In this document: positions 17,320 through 25,278 of the stretch, piece by piece
Numbering within the stretch: position 1 is the stretch's first letter
How the letters are laid out: each line of letters starts with the position of its first letter
From: Woeseia sp037968755
GTDB lineage: Bacteria > Pseudomonadota > Gammaproteobacteria > Steroidobacterales > Woeseiaceae
Assembly (NCBI GenBank): GCA_037968755.1
Contig: JBBKWB010000007.1
Span: forward strand, 12,553-76,552
Reading direction: 5' to 3'
DNA: 64,000 nucleotides
Notes under the pieces: model-generated
Database searches by the model: none
What the model saw: only the letters and a program-made list of their open reading frames with translations
What the model was told of the DNA's origin: nothing
Made by a program: the position numbers and the translations under genes

Positions 17320-17398
17320 GCGCACCTGGCTCGCGGTTGCCGGACGGCTCGTTTGCAAGCGCCTGGTCGTGGGACTATGTTGGCTTGTACAGGTGCGC
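17320..17398 (+). promoter_or_regulatory. Candidate structured 5' leader of the metF-like gene
   Basis: A perfect 9-base-pair outer stem, GCGCACCTG (17320-17328) with CAGGTGCGC (17390-17398), encloses 61 bases that can form a further imperfect stem (GCTCGTTTGCAAGC). It occupies most of the gap between mmsA and the MetF-like gene and ends 34 bases before the start codon. It could be a cis-regulatory RNA or a terminator/processing structure. I do not recognise a known riboswitch consensus in it. Confidence 0.35.
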
Positions 17399-17432
17399 AT
17401 GCTGCGCCTCTGGAATTCTTACCGGAGCAGCC

Positions 17433-18335
17433 ATGCGTGGACACGACAGCAGCCTTCAGCATTGTCTCGAATCAGGGCATTTCGCGCTAACAGCCGAGAT
17501 CACGCCACCGCGCGGCGCTGAACTTGAGTCCCTGAGCGAAGCCGCTGCCATGTTGAAGCCGGCTGTAACAGCGATCAACCTGACAGATGGCGCCGGCGCC
17601 AGGGTGCGCATGTCGAGTCTTGCAGCGGCAATACACATGCGGCAACAGGGCGTCGAACCTGTGCTGCAAATAAGCTGTCGTGACCGCAATCGAATTGCTA
17701 TTCAAAGTGATCTTCTGGGTGCCGCAGCGTTCGGAATTCACAATGTGCTCGCATTGACAGGTGATTCGCTGACGGCAGACGATGATGAAGCGACCGCCGT
17801 ATTCGATTTCAATTCTCGCTCACTGCTGGCGGCGATTCGTCACATGAATGATGAGGGGACAACGCTAACTGGCGATACGCTCAGCCAGAAACCCAAGTTT
17901 TTCTGTGGCACTGCGGACCTTCCGCACGATCCGGATGATGAATGGCGTCCGGAATCGCTTTTGCAAAAGCAGGCAGCCGGGGCGCGCTTCGTGCAAACCC
18001 AGTATTGCTTCGACATGGCTGTGTTGCGGCGCTACATGCAATGCCTCGCGGCACACGGATTGACGGAGCGGTTGTACGTCCTGGTCGGGCTCGGCCCATT
18101 GAGATCGGCGGATGGTGCACGCTGGATGCGCGATAATTTGCACGGTACGATTATTCCAGACGGCCTGATCCGGCGGCTGGAAGCGGCGCGAGACCCGGCC
18201 CAGGAGGGTGTCGAAATTTGCGCCGAACTTATCCAGGAAGCGCGCGACATTGACGGCATTGCGGGTGTGCATCTGATGGCGCCGGGACATCATCAGGCCA
18301 TAGTCGACAGTATTCGCCTCGCGGGTCTGTTGTAG
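17433..18335 (+). CDS. Methylenetetrahydrofolate reductase family protein
   Basis: A 300-residue TIM-barrel flavoprotein of the MetF family, which reduces 5,10-methylene-THF to 5-methyl-THF. Features seen are the N-terminal LTAEITPPRG (SFEFFPP in classic MetF), INLTDGAGARVRMSSLAAA, NVLALTGDSL and GARFVQTQYCFD, the last two matching folate/FAD-site segments. The sequence is diverged from E. coli MetF, and its role may be catabolic one-carbon metabolism rather than methionine synthesis. ATG at 17433 follows GGAGCAGCC; the open frame reaches back to 17337 through the leader structure. It follows mmsA and precedes a separate promoter for the cox-like genes. Confidence 0.72.
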   Translation: MRGHDSSLQHCLESGHFALTAEITPPRGAELESLSEAAAMLKPAVTAINLTDGAGARVRMSSLAAAIHMRQQGVEPVLQISCRDRNRIAIQSDLLGAAAFGIHNVLALTGDSLTADDDEATAVFDFNSRSLLAAIRHMNDEGTTLTGDTLSQKPKFFCGTADLPHDPDDEWRPESLLQKQAAGARFVQTQYCFDMAVLRRYMQCLAAHGLTERLYVLVGLGPLRSADGARWMRDNLHGTIIPDGLIRRLEAARDPAQEGVEICAELIQEARDIDGIAGVHLMAPGHHQAIVDSIRLAGLL

Positions 18336-18340
18336 GGTGG

Positions 18341-18369
18341 TTCGGTCGCTGTGCCCGCAGTGGTATATT
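18341..18369 (+). promoter_or_regulatory. Possible promoter of the coxG-coxS-coxM-xdhC run
   Basis: TATATT at 18364-18369 with TTCGGT at 18341-18346, 17 bases apart, stands 30 bases before the coxG start. The -10 match is good and the -35 match poor. Confidence 0.35.
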
Positions 18370-18398
18370 GTGCGGCCCAGTACAGGCACGAGCAATCA

Positions 18399-18956
18399 AT
18401 GGATATATCAGGCGAATATCGGATCGCTGCAGCACGGGCACGTGTCTGGGAGGCGCTGAACGATCCAGCCACTTTGCAACGCTGTATACCTGGCTGTGAG
18501 TCGATCGAACAAACATCGCCCGGCGAAATGCAGGCGCTGGTGACAGCCGCGATTGGTCCGGTAAAAGCGAAATTCAAGACCAGCCTCAGCCTGCAAGACC
18601 TCAATCCTCCAGAGAACTACACCTTGGCGGGAGAAGCCAAGGCCGGTGCGGCTGGCTTTGGACGCGGCAGCGCGAACGTCACACTTGAGGAAATCAATGC
18701 TCAGCAAACACTGCTGCGATATACCGCAGATTTCAAGGTGGGCGGCAAGCTCGCACAGGTGGGCTCACGCCTGGTTGTCGGCGCAACCCGCAAGACGGCC
18801 GATGAGTTTTTCGGCAATCTTACGCGCGAGCTGGGGCAGGTCGATGCGCCAACAGCGTCGGTCAGCACGCAGGACGAGCCGTCGGCGGTTAAGCGCTATG
18901 GCGCGATAGTGGCTGTCGTCATCATATTGCTGATGCTGTGGAGTTTGCTAAGTTGA
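18399..18956 (+). CDS. coxG: CoxG-family SRPBCC protein with C-terminal membrane anchor
   Basis: A 185-residue protein of the CO dehydrogenase subunit G family. The START/SRPBCC fold covers about residues 1-145 (ARVWEALNDPATLQRCIPGCES, then GPVKAKFKTSLS and GSRLVVGATRKTADEFFGNL), and the C-terminus ends in a membrane segment (IVAVVIILLMLWSLLS). CoxG has been linked to membrane recruitment of molybdenum CO dehydrogenase and to quinone coupling. ATG at 18399 is used rather than the in-frame GTG at 18351. It leads a run of molybdenum hydroxylase genes, which supports a maturation or anchoring role. Confidence 0.82.
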   Translation: MDISGEYRIAAARARVWEALNDPATLQRCIPGCESIEQTSPGEMQALVTAAIGPVKAKFKTSLSLQDLNPPENYTLAGEAKAGAAGFGRGSANVTLEEINAQQTLLRYTADFKVGGKLAQVGSRLVVGATRKTADEFFGNLTRELGQVDAPTASVSTQDEPSAVKRYGAIVAVVIILLMLWSLLS

Positions 18957-19002
18957 GTACAGGCGAGCATCCCGCCCGCGCAATCTTGCCGAAAGAATTG
19001 CT

Positions 19003-19473
19003 GTGAGTCTGACTGTCGCATTCAAGCTGAATGGCAACGCTGTAACAGCCGAAGCCGAACCGCAAACTTTGCTCGTCGAAATGCTTCGTGAAGCACTTCG
19101 CCAGACCGGAACACACGTAGGTTGCGATACCAGCCAATGTGGCGCCTGCGTGGTGCATGTTAACGGTCGTTCCGTGAAAAGCTGCAGCATGCTCGCGATA
19201 CAGGCTGATGGTGCCGAGGTGCTGACGATAGAAGGCCTGGCGCAGGACGGGGAGTTGCATCCATTGCAGCAGGCATTTCGTGAGTGTCACGGCTTGCAAT
19301 GTGGATTCTGTACTCCCGGGATGATCATGAGTGCCCTGGACCTGCTGCAAACCACGCCGCAACCGGACGATGCGACTATTCGCCATTGGCTGGAGGGCAA
19401 TCTCTGCCGTTGCACCGGTTACCAGAATATCATTCGTGCTGTTAAGTCTGCTGCGTCGAAGATGGCTGGCTGA
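19003..19473 (+). CDS. coxS: Molybdenum hydroxylase iron-sulfur subunit, (2Fe-2S)2, CoxS-like
   Basis: Small electron-transfer subunit (156 residues) of a xanthine/CO dehydrogenase-family enzyme. The N-terminal plant-ferredoxin domain has the first cluster ligands in GCDTSQCGACVVHV with the fourth cysteine in VKSCSMLA; the C-terminal helical domain has the second cluster motif CGFCTPGMIMS and NLCRCTGYQNI. Translation starts at GTG 19003. It lies 46 bases after coxG and 3 bases before coxM. The enzyme's substrate is set by the large subunit, which is not present, so this cannot be called CO dehydrogenase with certainty. Confidence 0.88.
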   Translation: MSLTVAFKLNGNAVTAEAEPQTLLVEMLREALRQTGTHVGCDTSQCGACVVHVNGRSVKSCSMLAIQADGAEVLTIEGLAQDGELHPLQQAFRECHGLQCGFCTPGMIMSALDLLQTTPQPDDATIRHWLEGNLCRCTGYQNIIRAVKSAASKMAG

Positions 19474-19476
19474 GAA

Positions 19477-20286
19477 ATGTATCCGTTTACTTATCAACGG
19501 CCGCAATCGCTGGCCGAAGCAGCGCAACTACTGGGAGATGACGACGAGGCGAAATTGCTGGCCGGCGGCATGACCTTGTTGCCAACCATGAAGATGCGTC
19601 TCGCGCAGCCATCAATGCTGATTGACCTGGGCGGGCTCGATGAATTGCGGGGTATTGAAAAGCACGGTTCCGTGCTGGAAATTCGTGCGATGACCACGCA
19701 TGCAGAAGTTGCCGCGAGCGAGGTCGTGCAGGAATCGATTCCAGCGCTCGCGGAGCTTGCATTGGGGATCGGTGATTCCCAGGTTCGTAATCGCGGCACT
19801 ATTGGCGGCTCGGTCGCTAACAGCGACCCAGCCGCGGATTATACGGCGGCGGTACTGGGGCTCAATGCAACGGTTGTTACGAATCGCAGGGAGATTGCCG
19901 CGGATGAGTTTTTCCTCGGCATGTTCGAAACTGCGCTGGAGCGGGACGAGCTTGTTGTTGCAATACGGTTTCCGAAACCGGCATGCGCGGGCTATGTAAA
20001 ATTTCCCAATCCCGCTTCGCGTTATGCGGTGGTGGGAGTCATGGTGGCGCGGTTTGAGAATGCCGTAAGAGTTGCGGTGACCGGTGCGGGCGCTTGCGTA
20101 TTTCGAGAGGCTCAGTTTGAACAGGCACTGGCGGGCGAATTTGCCCCGCAAGTACTTAGTGGCATTCTCGTTGATGCAGTTGAATTCAATAACGATATGC
20201 ACGCCAGCGCAGAGTATCGCGCGCACCTGCTAACGGTTATGGCAAAGCGCGCGGTGGCCATTGCAGTGTCTGAGGCTGGCGCATGA
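19477..20286 (+). CDS. coxM: Molybdenum hydroxylase FAD subunit, CoxM-like
   Basis: Medium flavin-binding subunit of 269 residues. The PCMH-type FAD domain shows KLLAGGMTLLPTMKMRLAQ near residues 29-47 and RNRGTIGGSVANSDPAAD near residues 106-123, the two FAD-contact loops, followed by the CO-dehydrogenase flavoprotein C-terminal domain (about 170-265). It would take electrons from the iron-sulfur subunit and pass them to quinone or another acceptor. The stop codon overlaps the xdhC start by 4 bases (ATGA), indicating translational coupling. Confidence 0.87.
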   Translation: MYPFTYQRPQSLAEAAQLLGDDDEAKLLAGGMTLLPTMKMRLAQPSMLIDLGGLDELRGIEKHGSVLEIRAMTTHAEVAASEVVQESIPALAELALGIGDSQVRNRGTIGGSVANSDPAADYTAAVLGLNATVVTNRREIAADEFFLGMFETALERDELVVAIRFPKPACAGYVKFPNPASRYAVVGVMVARFENAVRVAVTGAGACVFREAQFEQALAGEFAPQVLSGILVDAVEFNNDMHASAEYRAHLLTVMAKRAVAIAVSEAGA

Positions 20287-21341
20287 ACGTACGCCAGTTG
20301 CTGGACGCGTTTGCGCGCTGGAAGGAAGCGGGAAGTGACCTCGTGCTCGCCACCGTTTACGACACGGCTGGCTCGACCTACAGCAAAGCCGGCGCGCAAA
20401 TGCTGATCGATAGTGAAGGGAACTACCAGGGCATGTTGTCGGGCGGTTGCTTGGAAGGTGACCTGGCCGCTCGTGCCGCCGTCGTGCTGGAGTCCGGCAA
20501 ACCCCAGCAGGTGACCTACGACCTTGGCAGCAAGGACGAAGAGCTATGGGGCCTGGGTGTCGGCTGCGATGGCCTGATGCGAATTTTCCTGCAGCCCTTG
20601 CGAGCGAGCGAAAACTATCAGCCGTTTGCTGCGATGGTTGACGTGTATGCGGGCTTTGCAGTGGCCGCGGCTGCAACGATTCTGGAATCGACGCATCCCA
20701 CGCTACGACCTGGTGACGCGATTGTCGCCGGTGACGTGAACGATGCTGCACAGCCGGCTGATCACCCGCAGTGGTTGCAGGACGGCTTAGTGCGGGCCTC
20801 TGCAAGCCGTCGTGCCCAGCTTGCCCAGCTGTCCGTGGATGGCGCTGCATTGACGGTTTTGTTCTCTTGCCTGTTACCGCCGCCAAGCGTGCTGGTGTTG
20901 GGTGCCGGGCTGGACGCACAACCCGTGGTCAGACTGATAGCCGAGCTGGGCTGGCGAGTTACCGTTCAGGATCACCGCCCGTCCTACATCGAAAAAGGGG
21001 ATTTCCGTAGCGCAGACAGAATCTTGAATGTGACTCCTGATGCCTTGCAAGACGAACTGGAATTCGCCGATTTTGCCGCCGCTATCGTTATGAGCCACCA
21101 TTTACAAACCGACAGGCGTTACCTCGAGTTGCTCTCTGAAACTGATATTGCCTATGTCGGTTTGCTGGGGCCGAAGGATCGTCGGCGACGCTTGCTGGCT
21201 GACATTGGAGAGAAAGGTACTGCCCTTAGCGGACGCCTGCATGGTCCGGCTGGTCTCGACATCGGTGGTCGCGGTCCGGGCTCGATTGCCTTGTCAATCG
21301 TTGCCGAGCTGCATCAAAGGTTAATGCAGGACGACGTTTAA
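20283..21341 (+). CDS. xdhC: XdhC/CoxI family molybdenum cofactor chaperone
   Basis: A 352-residue accessory protein that, by family knowledge, binds molybdenum cofactor, helps its sulfuration and inserts it into xanthine dehydrogenase-type enzymes. The N-terminal XdhC/CoxI domain (about 10-100) has VLATVYDTAGSTYSKAGAQM and GMLSGGCLEGDLA; the C-terminal Rossmann-like domain has VLVLGAGLDAQPVVRLIAELG and LGPKDRRRRLLADIGE. It overlaps coxM by 4 bases. Its presence argues that a real molybdenum enzyme is assembled, even though the large subunit gene is not adjacent. It ends 3 bases before the convergent tetR stop. Confidence 0.87.
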   Translation: MNVRQLLDAFARWKEAGSDLVLATVYDTAGSTYSKAGAQMLIDSEGNYQGMLSGGCLEGDLAARAAVVLESGKPQQVTYDLGSKDEELWGLGVGCDGLMRIFLQPLRASENYQPFAAMVDVYAGFAVAAAATILESTHPTLRPGDAIVAGDVNDAAQPADHPQWLQDGLVRASASRRAQLAQLSVDGAALTVLFSCLLPPPSVLVLGAGLDAQPVVRLIAELGWRVTVQDHRPSYIEKGDFRSADRILNVTPDALQDELEFADFAAAIVMSHHLQTDRRYLELLSETDIAYVGLLGPKDRRRRLLADIGEKGTALSGRLHGPAGLDIGGRGPGSIALSIVAELHQRLMQDDV

Positions 21342-21344
21342 AAT

Positions 21345-22007
21345 TCAGGCGTTGTCGTCGCTACCCGGCAGAAAAATATTCACGATCATGTCGGCAAGCA
21401 TTTCGACTTTCTCTGGCGCGTCCAGGTCCAGGCCACTCGAGCCTTTCAATTCCACGTTCAAGGCAAGGACCGCGCCGGCTGATACCCGAATCATATTGAA
21501 CAAGAGTGCCGGGTCACCGGGCGGTGCGATGCCACTGCGCTGAAGATTACGCAGGTCATTGGCGGCTACTTCGAACAGTGGGCGCATATAGGTTTCAATC
21601 AGCCAGTCGAGTCGCGGATTGCTGTAGCTGGATTCCTGGAATAACACCTTGTGCAGGCTCGGATGCTCGGCAGCGTATTTCACATAGGCACGAATCAGGG
21701 CGGACATTTTCGTTTTGGCGGATGCTGCCGCGTTGTCCTCCTGAGTGTCGATCAGTACCCGGATAAATCGCGAGAAAACGCGGTCTGCGGCAGCTCGCCA
21801 CAGCTCTTCCTTGTTCTTGAAGTGATAGGTAATGAGCGGATGGTGCACGCCGGCGCGTTCGGCGATATCACGGGTGGAGGTTCCTTTGAAGCCACTCTCG
21901 GCGAATGCTTCGAGCGCCGCATCCAGCAACTTCTGTTTGGTCACCAGGCTACGCTGTTGCTGGCGCCGCGGCTTTTTTGCCGTTGATTTTTCCTGGTCGG
22001 CGGTCAC
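21345..22007 (-). CDS. TetR family transcriptional regulator
   Basis: A 220-residue repressor-type protein with a TetR helix-turn-helix at about residues 22-68 (FKGTSTRDIAERAGVHHPLITYHF) and a variable ligand-binding C-terminal helical domain. The Lys/Arg/Gln-rich N-terminus (about 20 residues) precedes the DNA-binding domain. It converges with xdhC, and the REC-REC-TonB gene ends 121 bases upstream of its start on the same strand. Target and ligand are unknown. Confidence 0.85.
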   Translation of the reverse strand: MTADQEKSTAKKPRRQQQRSLVTKQKLLDAALEAFAESGFKGTSTRDIAERAGVHHPLITYHFKNKEELWRAAADRVFSRFIRVLIDTQEDNAAASAKTKMSALIRAYVKYAAEHPSLHKVLFQESSYSNPRLDWLIETYMRPLFEVAANDLRNLQRSGIAPPGDPALLFNMIRVSAGAVLALNVELKGSSGLDLDAPEKVEMLADMIVNIFLPGSDDNA

Positions 22008-22095
22008 TGCCTGTCACCCTGATCACTCGTTACGGTCTGTAGAGTAAACGGAAGTTTCACAGCGGTCCAATCGTCCATCTGGCGCAAGTAGCGGT

Positions 22096-22121
22096 TGCGC
22101 GGCGACCGCGGTCGCCGCGCA
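22096..22121 (-). terminator. 26-base perfect palindrome after the TonB-fusion gene
   Basis: A perfect self-complementary GC-rich sequence begins 8 bases after the stop of the minus-strand gene at 22129-25050. There is no following T-run, so it probably protects the 3' end or supports Rho-type termination. It resembles the GC-only hairpin at 7634-7662. Confidence 0.45.
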
Positions 22122-22128
22122 GTTATAG

Positions 22129-25050
22129 CTATTCCAGGCTGAAGGACATGCGTACGGCTGCGCGCGTGCTGACAGCCTGCCCATTTTCGATGACGGGTTC
22201 GAAACGCCATTTTTCGACAGCATCGGCGGCAGCCTGATCAAAGACCGACCCTGGCGTCGATTCAATGATTTCCAGGTCAGTGACGCTGCCTGATGGCAAT
22301 ACCGTGAAGCCCACATCAACCCAACCGCTGAGGTTACGGCGTTGCGCGTTACGCGGGTATTCCGGGGCAACATAGTTGATGCGAGTCAATTGACTGATCG
22401 CGACAGTCTTGAGCGGCTGTAGACCGGGATTTGTGCTGTCAGCAACAGCAGAAGTCTTGGCATTTGTCGTGGCGTTCTTTGCGACGGCCGACAGTGGCTC
22501 ATCAATAGCGACGTCCGAGCTGCCGGACTGGTCGGTGTTCTGCGGCGCGTTGGTATCAGCTGACACGGTGCTGCTCGTCAATGTCGCGGAGGCGCCGGCA
22601 CGGCGTCGTTGTTCTGCGGCACGTTGCAGCTCGGCATCGCGGGCAGCGGTCTGTCGGGCGACGGCAGCTAACCGTTCTGCTTCTGCGCGTCGATCCTGAA
22701 CGGATTTTAGTGCAGCAGTGGTTGCCAGTAACTCGCTACTTTCCGGATCGAGTGCGCTGGCATCTTCGAGGTAGGCGTTCGCTGTTTCCAGCTCGCCGCT
22801 GTCCATTGCTGCACGTGCTTTCAGTACCAGTTTGCTGGCTACGACGAGGAGACCCTGTTGCGCAGCGGTATTGCCAGGGTCATTGGATAACGCCAATTCA
22901 AAAAAGTAACGGGCGTTGTCGTTCGACGGTGCAGTGAGGCGGTCGTCTGTAATCCGCTGATTCGCCTGTCGCAATACGTCTTCCACACGCTGTGCACTTC
23001 GCGCAGCGGCGAGATCTTCAGTTAACTGGTCGATCTGCGCGAGATCCGCACCTTCGATATTTTGTGCTTGAGTCAGCTGGCTGGTCGCGTCTTCAAAGCG
23101 AGATTCACGAATTGCCACTCGGGCAGAATCAAGAGTCGAACGCATCTGCATTTGCGCAAGCTGTGCATTCAAAAACGCCAGTCGAGGGTTGCTTGGGCTC
23201 GCCAGAGCAACCATCTGCAACGCCGTGTCAGCATCAGCGGTACGATTTTCCAGCAATGCTGTCTCGGCCATGCCGATGACTTGTTCGATCAGTGCGCCTA
23301 ATTCAGCCACGACGATGCGATTGTCCGGTGCCGCAGCGCGGGCTGCGACATACCACTCAACGGCATTATCGCTCGTTGGTGCAAGTATGCGGCCGGAGTC
23401 GCGCGCAAATCGCGCGTTGTCGAGTAAAGCCACGTACTCCGGGCTGGCAATGGCTGCAGGCGCTGGCTGTTGTGTGCTAGTGGTCGATGCCGCAGCGGGA
23501 GTCGGAGTGGGGGCTGCAGCTGCAGCAACGTCGCTTTCAGCAATCTCTGCGACAGAGGTTTCCGGGTTCGCATCCGGCGCCGCTGCCGGTTGCGGTTCCG
23601 CTTCCGCTTCCGGTTCCGGTTTCACAACAGCCGCGACGGTATCTGCGGTGGTTTCAGCTTCGACAGGTGCATCATCGCCGCCGCTCATGAATATCCAGGC
23701 CAGGCCAACCACGACAAGTAGGGCAACGCCAGTACCGATCATCGTTAGCTTGCCAAGTCCATCGTCGTCCGATTCACTTTTCGCGCGGCCGATCGTAGCT
23801 GTCATCTCGGCGACGGTGGCTTTGAGACTGCCTGTGTCGGTCAAGGCGTTCTCGACATCGGCGAACATTGCTTCACCGTCGCTATTCATATCGTCGACGG
23901 CGATCGGCTCTACCTTAACTTCCGGTGCTGGCGGCGTTGGCGTTGGTTCCGGCAGCGGCTCGATTTTAGCCGCAGGCGTAGCGTCGGCGGCGGGTGCTGG
24001 CTTCGCCACAGGTGCGGCGGCCGGCTTCGGAGCAGGCGCTGGCGTCGGTTTAATCGCGACCGCGGCCGGAACGATGTTGCCTGGTGCGCGACCTTTGAAT
24101 GCAGTATCGGCCGCCTCCAGGTGATGCTTCACTGAGGCTTCGACAGCAAGCCGCGCACGGCCAGGCGAGACTGGCTTCAGCAGGAAACGATAGACCTGGC
24201 CGCGGTTAATCAAGTCCATAAGCAGTTCGCCGTCGTCGCGACGACCGGCGACGATTGCGACCAGGCGCGGCTGACTGACGCGCAACTTTTGAGTAAGTAA
24301 TTCGATCTTGCCGCCGGCAATTGCAGCATCTGTAACCAGGACGCCAACAGTATGATTGTTGACTACTTCCTGTGCTTGCTGCGCAGTGACAGAATGATGC
24401 ACGGTGTGCAAGCCCTTCGATGACTCGCGAATCGTGTCGAGGAATTCGCTGTCCTTGGTCAGGACCAGGACGTCAACACTACGACCCTTCGATTTTGGGT
24501 TGAGCTCAATCTTCTCGGGCTTCAACGCCGGCATCCGGCCTGTTCCGTCGCTGATGATCGTAGTGCCGTTCTCGGCCGTCTCCATCACGATGTGTTCGCC
24601 TTCCGAATCCACGGACGGAACGTCGACGTTCGCCGCTGTGTCGTTCGCCGATTGCGACAGTGTCAGCATGCGTACGCGACGTGTTGCGTTCTCCACAATT
24701 TTCAATAGCGCATCGGGGGCAATTGCGCCGCGAACGATCTGGAATACTTCCTTGTCACCGACGAGAGCTTCGAGGCCGTCGGAATTGTCCTGGCCCGCGA
24801 GCAAAATACCAATAGTGTCGGGCGAGCGTTTTTTGGCCTCGCGCAGTGCTTCGAGGCCGCTCATGCCGGGCAGGTCCTGAGCAGAAACGAGGATGTGAAT
24901 AGGGGTTTCGCCTAGCGTAGTCAGTGCTTCTGAACCGGTGGTCGCAAAATGCACGGAGTATCTATCATTGAATCCCGAGCCAAGTGTATCCAGGGTTCTC
25001 TGTTCACTGTGCAACAGCAACACCTGCGTTCTGAATTGCTCCAACGCCAC
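22129..25050 (-). CDS. Two receiver-like domains fused to a membrane-anchored TPR-TonB protein
   Basis: A 973-residue protein of unusual build. Residues 7-125 resemble a response-regulator receiver but lack the key residues: Ala57 stands at the phospho-acceptor position (HILVSAQDLPGMSG) and the acidic pair is replaced by HS. Residues 192-312 form a second receiver-like domain keeping Asp241 and the KP dipeptide (FLLKPVSPG). A Pro/Ala-rich stretch (328-385), one membrane helix (437-456), an acidic Pro/Ala linker (457-537) and helical TPR-like repeats (538-815) follow. Residues 888-973 are a TonB C-terminal domain (YPRNAQRRNLSGWVDVGFTV, WRFEPVIENGQAV). GTG 25050 has GGAGG eight bases ahead. TonB topology would put the receivers in the cytoplasm and TPR-TonB in the periplasm. 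No exbB or exbD is nearby. Confidence 0.8.
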   Translation of the reverse strand: MALEQFRTQVLLLHSEQRTLDTLGSGFNDRYSVHFATTGSEALTTLGETPIHILVSAQDLPGMSGLEALREAKKRSPDTIGILLAGQDNSDGLEALVGDKEVFQIVRGAIAPDALLKIVENATRRVRMLTLSQSANDTAANVDVPSVDSEGEHIVMETAENGTTIISDGTGRMPALKPEKIELNPKSKGRSVDVLVLTKDSEFLDTIRESSKGLHTVHHSVTAQQAQEVVNNHTVGVLVTDAAIAGGKIELLTQKLRVSQPRLVAIVAGRRDDGELLMDLINRGQVYRFLLKPVSPGRARLAVEASVKHHLEAADTAFKGRAPGNIVPAAVAIKPTPAPAPKPAAAPVAKPAPAADATPAAKIEPLPEPTPTPPAPEVKVEPIAVDDMNSDGEAMFADVENALTDTGSLKATVAEMTATIGRAKSESDDDGLGKLTMIGTGVALLVVVGLAWIFMSGGDDAPVEAETTADTVAAVVKPEPEAEAEPQPAAAPDANPETSVAEIAESDVAAAAAPTPTPAAASTTSTQQPAPAAIASPEYVALLDNARFARDSGRILAPTSDNAVEWYVAARAAAPDNRIVVAELGALIEQVIGMAETALLENRTADADTALQMVALASPSNPRLAFLNAQLAQMQMRSTLDSARVAIRESRFEDATSQLTQAQNIEGADLAQIDQLTEDLAAARSAQRVEDVLRQANQRITDDRLTAPSNDNARYFFELALSNDPGNTAAQQGLLVVASKLVLKARAAMDSGELETANAYLEDASALDPESSELLATTAALKSVQDRRAEAERLAAVARQTAARDAELQRAAEQRRRAGASATLTSSTVSADTNAPQNTDQSGSSDVAIDEPLSAVAKNATTNAKTSAVADSTNPGLQPLKTVAISQLTRINYVAPEYPRNAQRRNLSGWVDVGFTVLPSGSVTDLEIIESTPGSVFDQAAADAVEKWRFEPVIENGQAVSTRAAVRMSFSLE
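23587..23622 (-). repeat. Degenerate hexamer repeat coding for a Pro-Glu-Ala linker
   Basis: Tandem GGTTCC/GCTTCC units on the plus strand, about six copies, encode the acidic PEPEAEAEPQP part of the linker after the membrane helix of the TonB-fusion protein. Such slippage-prone repeats can change linker length between strains. Confidence 0.6.
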
Positions 25051-25081
25051 GACGAACCTCCGAGGGAGTTATGTTTAATAA

Positions 25082-25111
25082 GGAAACGTCTGTTTCCGAG
25101 CACTGAGTATA
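25082..25111 (-). promoter_or_regulatory. Promoter -10 box and palindrome upstream of the TonB-fusion gene
   Basis: On the minus strand a TATACT element (plus coordinates 25106-25111) is followed at once by the palindrome GGAAAC-4-GTTTCC (25082-25097), 31 bases before the ribosome-site side of the GTG start. A palindrome at the presumed transcription start is the usual place for a repressor. No clear -35 box is seen. The rest of 25051-25278 shows nothing more. Confidence 0.4.
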
Positions 25112-25278
25112 GCCACGGCTGTGCCAGTAATGATGTGCTGGCGGGGGCGGATTGCTGAATCTGTGACCTGGAGCACAATGCAAATGCAGACAGTTCACAC
25201 TTCGCAGGCGAGCGGGAAGCAGGCTGCCAGCGGGAGGACTAGGGCGGGTTCGACCGTGCCGCGATCTGCGGCGGAAAC

